A stretch of 64,000 nt of DNA from NCBI GenBank assembly GCA_033964015.1, contig CM066923.1, positions 9,909,978 through 9,973,977 of the forward strand, read 5' to 3'. Below the pieces are notes generated by a model. The model did no database searches and was not told the DNA's origin. It saw nothing but the letters and a program-made list of their open reading frames with translations. Of this stretch, positions 31,901 to 43,900 are shown one piece after another. Numbering within the stretch: the stretch's first letter is position 1; the number at the start of each line of letters is the position of its first letter. The position numbers and the translations under genes are program-made. This DNA is from Scolanthus callimorphus. Lineage: Eukaryota > Cnidaria > Anthozoa > Actiniaria > Edwardsiidae.

Positions 31901-34900
31901 TTTTAATGCTATAAGAATGAAGTTTTTGGTCGTATAAACTATTTAGTGAAATTTATTACCAAACTCAAGATTTTGGGCCCCAAAACAAAAATGCAGTGTG
32001 TTTGCTATAAGAGTTCCAGGATGTTTGGAATTAAATAAATATGACCGCTCTAAACTGAATTGTGATAACAGATGAATGTTCTAAAAAAAACGTGTGTGGG
32101 AATTTTTGATTTTCAAAATATTTTTAATACCTCCCTCCAAAGGTTTTCCGGGCTTTCATGGTTGGTTGGCTAGTTCCGTCCCTTAAGCCCTGGCCAAACG
32201 AAACGCAATTTCACGCAAGTCGACGCAAGTTTTGTAACTTGCGTCGACTTGCGCTCGTTTGGCCACCAACTTGCGATGACTTGCGTAGACTTGCGTCCAC
32301 TTTGAACATGTTCAAATTTTCACGCAACTTGCGACAACTTGCGTCTCGTTTGGCCACCACATCGCAAGTGTACGCAAGTTGATGCAAGTTTCCAATTTTC
32401 TTCGTTTTCCGAATTAACGAAATATTATGACCAAAACAAGTCATGAAAATATTGCTCTTATATTTCTAGCTGTTATTTTCAAGAAACTGGGTGAGATTTC
32501 TTTATTTTTCTTGCCTTTTTTACTAAGAAAAACACTAGCTTGAGCACGCGCTAGTGTTCAAAAGTGGCGTGATCATGTCGTCATTAGCGGGCGCAAAGCA
32601 CCAAAACACTCAACTTGCATCAAAACTTGCATCTCGTTTGGCCACCTCAACGCAAGTGAGTGAAGTCTGTGCAAGTCACAACTTGCATCGACTTGCGTGA
32701 ACTTGCGTTTCGTTTGGCCAGGGCTTTAGTTGAAAGCCAGTTGTACTTAGCCAATCAAGTTCGAGGCACGTGCAGAGATTTTATGTCACGAAAAATCTAA
32801 AAAAGTAACTTTGCCAATGTCAGCAAAATTAACCTATATCTATACCTTAAGTAGCAATAAGTGCATCCCTAGTCACATCCCGACAACATCCCCATCCGAG
32901 TCCCTGAGTCCCTGTGTCCCCGTCCATGTTTTACCCACATCCATAAGTGTGACTGTGTTGACTCTAAACTTGTATTAATGCCAGGCTGGAGTAGGGTCCT
33001 TTGCGGGTTGTGCTATATTTCAGTACGAGAAGGTACGAGCTAGCTATGCCAAGTGGGACCCAAGGTGGAATTCATTCAAGTTTCCAAAAGCATTTGGTGT
33101 CAGAGAACAGGTATGCACAATAATGTTTTCTTTTCACTCATTTACATTGTCCTTAAACATTGTCAGATGTTTCTGTAGTGTGTCAAGTTTTATCCTCTTT
33201 TAAGGATAATTTCTTCAGCTTTTTCCTTTTTTAGTTTCAGCTTTTAAATCTGAGTGTTCCCTTACACTGAATCTTATTCCCAAACACTGATTCTTTCATA
33301 ACCGTTTGACACTTTGTATCCATTTATAATTATTTACTTAATATAAAGCTATTTTTATCTCAATTTTAGCTAAACAAATGGTGGAGATCCTTACCAGAGG
33401 GCTCTAAGACAGCTGCAGGTATAAACTGCCTTCTTTTCTGTATGCCCAATGTAAGGGAATGCAAGAACTACTGGGATTGTGGATTTGGATTCCAGATTAT
33501 ATGCCCCCTTGGATTCCAATACAGATTTAAATAAAAGAGAAACAGTTGGATTTTGATTCTGGATTTCAGAAACCGCATTTCGGATTCCAATAGCCCAAAT
33601 ATGTTGTGACCTCCTGTATTGAGTTTATAAAATTAATTTTAATACTATTAGTGAAATTGTTCTTGTTCTCTCTGTGCAGGCCTTATATTTGTAAATACTG
33701 TGGTATTTCTGATGTGGAAAATCCCCACCCCACGAGCCCAAATGGCAATGTGGAGATGGTTTATATCCCATCCTGTCCTAGGTAAGTGCTATGTATATTG
33801 CAGGGAATTTCTGCAGAAACCCATTCATGGGAAAAGCTGAATTTCACATGGCATAAGAATGGGAAGTGTTTGACATTCATCATGTGTTTGTCCATGGGAA
33901 AGCCGAACACTTCCCATTCTTGCCGAAATTTTCTGTACATAGAATCAGTACCCACTGAGTATCCACTCAGAGATTAGGCCATACCAGGGGGGTCAATATG
34001 TCGCTTGTCTGACAAGCATGTCTCAATTTCGCTAGGCTCATGTGTTGTTCATTGATATTTCAGTTATTTTAGTATTAAGAGTGTACAAGCTCATTCTTCA
34101 TTACTGTCAAATTCGGTATTGTGATGGTCCAAAGATGTGACCCAGCAGGCGAAAACGTACTTAACGGTTTTCCGTTAAACAACGAAATTGAACGGTTAGA
34201 AACGATTGCAAAACGTTTATGATGAACGTTGAAACGTTTTCATAACGTTTAGAACGAAAAGTCTTAACGTTAAAACGTTTTTTAAGCATCTTAAACGATA
34301 TCAAAAACGTTTGAACGGTGCAATGAAATTTGAACGAACTGGAAAAACGCCTTAACGTTCTTGAAAATCTGTGAACGATCTGAGAAAACGTTTGAACGAT
34401 CTTGAGAAACGTTTGAACGCTCTTAAGAACGTTGACGAACTATGGCTGTACGGCTTATCTTATACCAATGATTACTTTGGTTAAACTCAATCCTTGCAAT
34501 GAGTCAAAGCCTGTTTACCATGAAGCATTTGTACAAAACGAAATCGCAAGTATTTTTTCCCTTTAGCAATACGAATGTAGTTTTCCATTATGATTATTTG
34601 ATGATAATCACGCTACGAGATTATAACCTATTAAAGTTAATTACCCTGTGAGACGATGTCTGTCAGTATAAAACATCAAAACAAGTGTGTTTATAGTCGC
34701 GTGTCGGATTCCGCGTGTCATGCATTCGCGTAGCTCTTTTGATTTTCACCAGAGTTTTTCCGTGGGCGAATAATTCCGAGTGTTTTGTTTAATAGGCCTC
34801 GGGCATACGTCGAATGTACGTTTTACAAAGCTCTTTAAATACATTTTCAAAGTCGATGTTGACAACGCGTCTGCCACGCGCACTTTGGTAAATGAATAAA

Positions 34901-37900
34901 TGATCTACGCGGAAATGTTTGAACGGCTTGCAAGAAAAAGTAAACAAACTCACCTGACACGAGATCACGCACTCATCTCCGCAACGCCGGGAAAAGGTAT
35001 TGACTGGAGTGTAAAATCTTTCATCTGATTCTAATCTTTGATATTATCTTTGCAAATGCTTTTTTGGATTTCCCTTGCAGGAATTAGCAATTTTAAAACA
35101 ATCATAACTGAGTAGTTTGACCCGCTCCGTGTTGAACATGGTTGCATTTGTCGATCCAACAAGCGAAGGTCACGCTAATTACAAATTCAGAATGCAAAAA
35201 TGTCTCACTTTCTTTTGTTTTCTTCTTTTGTCGCTCTTTTCTTCCCTGGGAATCTTTTGTTTAAAACGACTACAAGTAATTTACATCAAACTAACAAAAC
35301 CTATAAAAATTCACAATTAGCTTTGCCTTTTATCGCGCGCTGACATTTGCCTCGCCAATTTTCGCGTGCTTCAAATAAATACAACGCAGTGAGTTTGGCG
35401 CTTTAAATAGAAAGCGTTGTCTTGCTCCGAGAGCTCGGCTGACGATTCGGATGATACGATTTCAAGGTAGAAAACACTGAACGATCTTTGAAAACATAAA
35501 ACGATTTGCCAAAACGTTTGAACGATTTGAGTTAACGTTCAAACGTTCTAAAAAATCTTTGAACGATTCATTAAAACGTTTAAACGTTTTGCAAAATGTT
35601 TTAACGGTTTACAGATCGTTTGAACGATTTAGAAAACGCTTGAACGATCTGTGGAATCTGGCAAACGTTTTTCTAGAGTCATGAACGTTTTACCAGATCG
35701 TTCAAACGGCCATAAACGATCACAAAACGTTTGAAGATTAAACGTTTAAGCGTTAGGTACGTTTTCGCCTGCTGGGTCACAGATTACGATTTTGTTTGGG
35801 CGATTCTGTGCTTCTATGTAAGATATAGAAAGCTAGATGGAAGAACATTTTTTTATGCCATAGGGTATCAGCAGCCAATGCTACAGCATTTATAGCTCAT
35901 CCGGCTCACTCAGTCACTAAGGCTCAAAGCGACTAGAATCTTATTAAAGAGGCGAAGAGGGCACATGTCGTTGTCTACGTTTGAGAAAATTCTGAATGTT
36001 GCTGTCGATCAGGTTTTGTGGGGTCGTTGGGTAGGGTCCTTTGTTAAATTCCCTCTGTGGTGGGGGAATGGCTTTTTTTGGAATCACATGCAGGTTGCAA
36101 AATAGGTTGTCTAATTTCATCAATGATGTGGAGTTAATAAAATTGTTAATGTTTAAAGGGGCACTGTCACCATTTTACACGATTTTAGGGTTAATTTAGG
36201 GAGCTTAAATGCAGTCAGATTCACAAGAACTGAACAAAATAATTGTCTAGGTTTGTTAAATAACCTTTCAGCTACAAGATGAGTACAAAAAAGGAGTATT
36301 TTCGTGTGTTATCGAGCGGATGGAATTGGATTGTGAAATGACATTTTTTATTTCGTATCAGGCTGAACAGTTTTCAAACTTGGAAATTTGATAGCGAAAG
36401 CTCTTAAATCTTACCTAAGAATGCTTATATAATGCAAGTTTCAGTTCCTTTTTCTTTCTAGGACATAATAACAGTAAACATAGGATTCTGAGTTGTTTAT
36501 GTTAGATCACTGGTCTTATTTTATAATATTTTGTTGAAACAAGCCGGTGACTCAGTGACAGTGCCCCTTTATCATGTTCAATTGCAGCGTCACCTGTAAC
36601 CCTTCTTACAAGCACTTTCAGTCACATGGATTTTTGGCACTTAGGAGTTAACATGTATGTTCTGTGGAGTTTTGCCCCAACTATACAAGGTAAAACAATA
36701 CCACCAGTACACCATTAGCTTGATTGAAGGCCCGGGGGGGGGACTCCCTATATTCGAATGCTAGGGGTGACCGTTGTATTTTTTAGGGGTTGAAATCGGC
36801 GATCTGGTATTTTTTAGGGGTTTGAAAATAAAAAACGGTATAGTAAGAAAAATAGGTATTTTTTAGGGGGTTCTCACGCAAATAAGGTAGTGTTTTTGAA
36901 AGTCGAGAGGATACATTTGATGTATATTAAATAAACGGCCAGAATAAAATTTAATCTGTCAAAATTGTTGGTATTTTTTAGGGTATTTTCAGACTGAGGG
37001 GTATTTTTTAGGGTGGAAATTTTTTCCGACCAGGTATTTTTTAGGGTCAAAATTCAAGTTTCCCGACGGTCACCCCTAGCATTTTAACCTTAGAGTCCCC
37101 CCCCGGGATTGAAGGCCTTGTTTTTTTATTGCAGAGAAACCCCAGATTTTGTAGTCGCAGCCAACCTCCTTTACGCGTGGAGGAAATGGGCCCTGGCAGG
37201 TGCCCTAGATGGTGGCAGGAACTACCAATTCTGGGGTTTTTCAGGGATAAAAACAATATTGCCTGCAAGCAGGCAGGCTAGTAAACCATTCATCAGCAGA
37301 TCAGTATCAGACTTGAAGTTACCCTACAAGAACAACTCAAGAAAAATCATCTTAAAAGTCATAGTTCCAGCATGGGATTACTTTGGGCTTAAAATCCATA
37401 AAAAGTCAGTGCATTTTTGCCAATAGTCCAGTTTCGAATTCTCTGCTCTACCGCTGAATAGTCATTGATGGCGCATAAATACAGCAGGAGCCTCAATTTG
37501 AAGTCGAAAAAGTTGTGAATACCAAGGAGAAACTGATGAAGCTTGAATTGAGACAATAGGCCAACTTGAGGAAACTTTTCCGACTCGCTGGTATTCACAA
37601 CTTTTTCGGCTTCAAATTGAGGCTCCTGCTGTATTTATGCGCCATTGATGCCAATTCAGCGGTAGAGTAGATAATTTAAAAAAATTGACTTTTTAGCACA
37701 TGTTACTCAAGTGATAAAAAACTATGGGTCATCTAGTAGGGCTTGCTCATGTAATTTGACATCATAGTATTTGACAAAATATATTTTTTTTATGAATTTT
37801 TAACCCAAAGTAGAGTTTTTCACTCTAAGTGTACTTTGCCACATATTGACGTTTTTCTAGCAAAAGCGATCGAGGGAAGGGAGCAAAAATGAGTCACAAA

Positions 37901-40900
37901 GTGACTTTTGCCACATATTGTGGGTATAGCTTGGTGTTACAGAAAGCTTTGTTTTTTGGTGCTCGAGATCTTTGTACTCTATTTCCATTTGTCTCGTTCT
38001 AAGGTGTTTTGTTCGTCGCTTTTGTTCCATTGTTTTTATGCCTCTGGTGCTCCATGACACCAAAAAATGACAATATTGTTGTATTGTTTTGCTGTTTTGA
38101 TTGCAGCCCTTTTGGGGAGGGAGCAGTTTATAGCTTTTTATCTTGCTGGAGGTAAGTAACAGGCTCTGGTGATGGGTAAATTCTAATTCTGAGTGATGTA
38201 CCCTTGAAAATGTAGACAGCTTGAAGTCCCTTCTTTGGCGAACGTCCGTGAAAACGAGCGGGTGAAAAGCCAGAAGAGCGCGGAAGAGGTGACGATGGCG
38301 TGAAGTGGAGAAGGCACTAGCGAGTGCCAAAGGCGCGAGAACGTGTTTCTTCCCTGCGGCACATTCTGTGGCACGTTCTCGTGCCTTGGGAAAGCCGAAC
38401 AACTCAATTTTTTCACGCGCTCGTTTTCACGGACGTTCACCAAAAAAGGAGTCGTAGGAGTCGTATATTTTTATTTTGAATCACTATCGTCAATAGTTAG
38501 GCTATGCCTGTTCTCTTTTGTCCAGGGATTTTTGCATCATTTGCAAGCCAAGCATTCAGGATAATTTCCAAGCAGCCCATCAGAGCGTCACTTGGAGCTG
38601 TAAGAAACACGCATAAACAAACCACACTTGTTACTACCACAGCACACATTTTATTTATGTAAAAAAATAATCGGGGGGAAACGGGACCTACCGTTTAAGG
38701 TCCTTATCCGAGAAAACGAGAAGGTTTAACCATTTGCAGATGATAGAGCAAAGGCAGTACCTTCTCTAGAAAAAGACCCGAAGCGAACCCACGACCTCCC
38801 GCACAACTGCCCGGCGGCCGGCGCGCTCTACCAACGGAGCTACAATCCGCGCCAAAACTAGTTGACACACACACTCCATTTAGTAACGCTAAAAAATGCT
38901 AGCAAGAACGATCACAGACAGGACAACATTAATGCACCACCCCCTCTCCCCCTGTGCAATGTTGAAATCCCAACTGCACCGCACAAAACTCCGATGATAT
39001 CCCTACAGGAACAACATTGATTGGGGGGGAAGGGGGGAGAAAAGAGCTTGTTGGCGGGAGACTCTTGCTAAGGAACCAAATTTTAAGAATAACGGTTCTA
39101 ACGTTGAGAAATGGGTCAACAGTTTTGGCGGGGATTGTAGCCGGTAGGCGGTCGCCGCTGTTAAAAAATGGGGGCAGTTGACAGGTTCACAAGTGAGAGG
39201 TGATATTTTTTATCACTAAAAAAACTAGAGGATCAGCGATAGACCAAAGTAATGTGGCAAAGATCGATTTGTAGCTGTTGCTCGTTAAAACGCGCGAATT
39301 GTGCAAAAGCCATCATCGATCTTCCAGGGCCTCAGCAGTAGCTTCTGAACATTGAGCAACGCTGGATCCTCAAGCATGCGCAAAGCGATCTCAACCTTGA
39401 ACAGGGAATAAACTCACATACTCTACTTCTACTTTTTTAGTAGAACAAACTCACATACTCGCATTCATACTCACATACCCACATATTCACATACTCACAT
39501 ATTCATACCCACATATTCACCTACTCACATACAAATGGATCTCATTTTTCCGTGCGCTTATACTGTGGTAGATGCACAAATGACGTCATAGCGTGTCAAA
39601 CAAAAACGTACGCCACGAGACGCAGTCGACGAGTGGTAGTCTATTACAGTGCGTGAGTTACACTCGGAAAAATAAGATCTATTTGTTTGATACAACAACT
39701 AAATTTTGAAGATGAAAATCCCAAATGCCGAGCGCATTTCAAACTCAGTTTTGATGGCGTGCGCGCGCTATGACGTCAACCGTGCGCGTGTACTGTAATA
39801 ACACACGGTCTGCCGACCAATCAGAGCGCGCATTTTACTAGTATTGTTCTATTATGTCTAATCTTGCCCTTTCTCGTTAACATTCGAGATCTAATAACAG
39901 GCATCATGTACGGTATACAGTGTTTGTATCCTTCTCTCCAAAGTCTAACCATAGTTGCGTGACTGTTGTTCATGACATTCTGTGACGTCTTCTGTGTATC
40001 TATTACAGTACATACGCATACAGTACATATTTGTTTTATACAACAACAAACAGGATCTTTTTCAACCGTGTATCTGTACTCTTATAGCAACATGGCTCTC
40101 GACCAATCAGAGCGCGCGATTTACTAGTTTTGTTGTATAACTATGGTTTAACGTTAGATCGTTCCTGTTCCTTTTCAGTCTGGTGCATTGTTCGCCGTGT
40201 TGTCCTTAGTATGCATACACATCCCTGAGACTGAGCTGGCCTTGGTCTTCCTACCGTGGTTCACATTTTCTGCTGGGAAGGTCAGTAACACACTAGACCA
40301 AGTGATGCTTGGTTTCTCAAAATAATATCGTCTCTAGCCTGATTTTCAGCTGCTACCGGTAGAGTTCGTTGCAATTTCTACCTCGGCTTCTGCAGCGCGC
40401 ATGGGGTCATGGACCCCATGATCCCTTGCGAGTTGCGGTCCATGATCCCTTGCGAGTTGTAACGCGACTGGGGACGAGTGAGGAAAGTACCAATACAGGG
40501 GCTCATAAGTAGGGGCGTCCTCTGCTATATGTTATTGATAAGGCGTTTTGACAGACCTAGCTATTTTTAGATTGGTATTTACTATTGTTTCTATGCCACT
40601 GCGGTCACGTTTATTTAGAATAACAATAGCAGAGAACAACAATAAATCGGTGCTTGCACGTGCATATCTTGCAAATGAGGGGCGTCTGTAAAGCTACACG
40701 AATTTGATTGGCTGGTAAAACATAAGCTTTACAATTTTAGCGGTAAAATCGTTCTAAAAATAACTAGGTCTGTCAAAATGCCTTATCAATAGGGCAATAC
40801 TAGAGAGGGACGCCCCTATTTATGAGCCCCTGACCAATACAAGTGACATTTAAGAGTGTCGACCTAAATTACGCTTTGTTTTGCTTTTCTTCCGACTGTT

Positions 40901-43900
40901 CACATGCGAACCAAATACCTTCCATATCATAATCGCTAGGCATTCTCGTATCCAGAGCTCCCTGGCGAGGTGCTCTGGTGACAACAATTTGAGGGCGTCC
41001 TCTGATTGGCTGATTTTGAACGTTGGAGCAGGCGCAGCAATTTCTTTCTCTCAACGGTGCTTTATGAAATCTCGCGAATGCGTCAGTGGCTATCACCAGA
41101 GCCTCCCCTCTGGGTAAGAGAATGATATGCCTAGGTAATTAAGTAAAAAAGGACATAATCTGCACCAATCAGCGCGCGTCATTTCATGTATCCACTCGAG
41201 AGTAATGAATGTAATCTACATTACCAATGTGCAGGCACTAATGGGGGTGGTAGCGCTAGATGTCGCCGGTCTGGTGTTCAGATGGTCACTGTTTGACCAC
41301 GCCGCCCACTTGGGAGGAGTTCTATTTGGAGCGTAAGTTACACCTAGTGTTGTGCAGTCATTTTAGTAATATTTTCAGTAGCCTGTTGACCCTCGAGCAG
41401 AGCTTTCTCCTGTGAGTCTTTTATCGTGTTCTAGACGCAGTTGAGTTTGCTTACTGCCTCAGGGCAGAACAACAACAAAAACAACGTGCACCGAATCGCG
41501 AATAAATAGGTCAACGTAAAAGAGAGATACAGTGGAAAAGCCTCTGTTAGCAGGGCTACTTGTTGACCGGGCGGGAATTTTATTTTGACAAAGACAATGG
41601 GACAGCCCGGAAGGTACTTCCTAAAGTTTTATACTGGGATGCTTCGCCCGAACTCTCGACCCCTTTCCTTTTTATATACCAATGTCTTATAGTTTATACA
41701 GCTATTTCAATAAGGTTGGTATTGTCAGCGCTCAACCCTATGGGAAGTATGGATGGCAACTATCATTTTGACCATACCTCACTGGTCAGGCTCAATCAGA
41801 CTTCTTTGAAATCTTACAAAACAGAGCTTTGATTACAGCAGTAAGGCCCATCATCAGCCGGGAGTCTTTGCGCCCAGTTTTCATTTGTTTAAAAAATTGA
41901 TCCATTGTTTTTCGGGTGTTCTGATTGGCTAATAGACCGCAAAGGCTCTCGGTTGTAATGGGCCTTTAACTAGAAACGCGCGTACTCAAACCTTGAGCCG
42001 ATTCAAGATCTCCTACCCAGACAACTTTGCGGTCTGGGCGCGTATGCATTGAAACATTTTCATGAAATAGCTTTATACTAATATGGTTCAAATTGTGCCT
42101 CTTTTATGAATATTCCCAAAGACAAATATCTGCGGCTTTCCGCAATAAAACTACTTGCACCGTTTCGTTGAATATAAATTCTAAATAATCCTGTGCCATT
42201 TTGTATACCTCAGGACTCAAAACCCTACCCCCTTTCGGGCGGAGCAACCCTTAAAAGAGAATAGGTTTCAAGGGTGCACTTTTGATGATGATACTATAGG
42301 ATTTAATATTCAAAGCTTCAGGCTAGATTCCGCTAAGAAAATAGCACGAAAAAAGCGATATTGCGCGACTCGTGCGTTATCGCCTTTTGAGTGCTATTTT
42401 CGGCGGAATCTACCGACTGAAAACTTTGAATATACTTGAATCGTATGATATCTCGTGCAAATGTTCCACAAAAAAGAGATATCATACGATTCTAATGTAT
42501 CCTTACTAAAATAAACCCCTTCTATGGCCGGCTGTAATATCGGCGGATAATGTCCAAGGATGAGAAATGGTACAAAAAATGAACATGAAAAATGAACTGT
42601 GAAATTTTGAGGACCATTTTTCATCCGCGGACATTATCCGCTGATATTGCAGCAAGTCAAGAAGGGGTTTATTTATTTTATATCCCAGCGACTTCACTGA
42701 AAAGCAACCTTTCTAACCACTGAAACCGTTCACGGCGTATTTAGTTGACTTTTTTGAGTTCTCCGGTGTCGCCTCAACCACCAATTTCCGTATTTCATCA
42801 ACATTCTTAGACAAAACCCTGGTTTGCTAGTTTTCCATTATTTTTTCAACAAAAAATATCCAGTTTTTGATATCACTGTGAAAATGTACCACGTGATACG
42901 TTTCGACCAATGAGCACGCGATATCTATACTGTATGTATATTGATATGCGGTTTACAGAGTGAGTAGCTCATCTCCTAAGATATTGCGTAGCAAGTGTTC
43001 CAGTGGAATTTTTAAGACGCGAAACTCGGGCGAGATTCGGGGCCAAAAACTCGCCGCTTTCTCCAATTTTTCTCTGGCCTGAAAACACGCGTGAACGCTT
43101 GCTACGCAGCCAAGATATAGACCGCATGATGTTTGTAGTTTGCACTATGAGTGGGTGTACGTTTCTAACTAGTGGAGGTTGTCCAATACCACTGACGATT
43201 TTATGCCAAGGCATCAGTTGCGTAACCAAGATTTGTAATAGGCGCTCCCCATGGCTACGCCCCTGGGCATTGTCTAAAACAATGGACTGTTACGGAGTGT
43301 AATAGAGGACGACGTAAAACAATGCCATGCACAAATTTGTCAGAGAATCGTATGATATCTCTTTTTTGTGGAAATATCATACGATTCAAGTAATATCAAA
43401 GTCTTCAGTCGGTAGATTCCGCTAAGAAAATAGCACTCAAAAACGCGATATCGCTTTTTTCGTGCTATTTTCTTAGCGGAATCTAGCCTCCTGAAGCTTT
43501 GAATAATCTCAATAATCCTATAGAATTAAACAGAGGACACTTTAAGTAAAATAAGTTCCCACCTTAAACTCCGTGAATTTTTCACGGGCATCAGCTAGTC
43601 CTATAGAATCCCATAGCTCAATTCTTACGCGCGTGTTGATTGGCTAAAGACGAGTGATTTAACGTGGAATTCAATATTCGACAAAACACAGGTTACCCGC
43701 GTGCAAAGAAAGTTTACAGCTCGAATCATTTCCCTAAAAGAATATCAAATCTTTGCTATGGGATTCAAGAAAAATTCATCAATCGACTCGCGAAATCCAC
43801 GTAAAATTCCACTTGACGTCATCGCACTGGAATTCTCTCGAAATGTGATGAATTATGTATTAATTGATCTAGTGTGAGTACTGTTACTGAGGATAGTCAT

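Noticed and set aside
32158..32444. Open frames with repeated leucine/arginine motifs
   Set aside because: Produced by ACTTGCG repeats of a TTA-flanked MITE.
38760..38862. tRNA gene on the minus strand
   Set aside because: A- and B-box-like strings are present, but the anticodon and acceptor stems do not form; better described as a tRNA-derived SINE.
39410..39535. Regular CTCACATA-type repeats suggestive of a CRISPR-like array
   Set aside because: The units are short, contiguous and lack unique spacers; it is a microsatellite-like tract in an animal intron.
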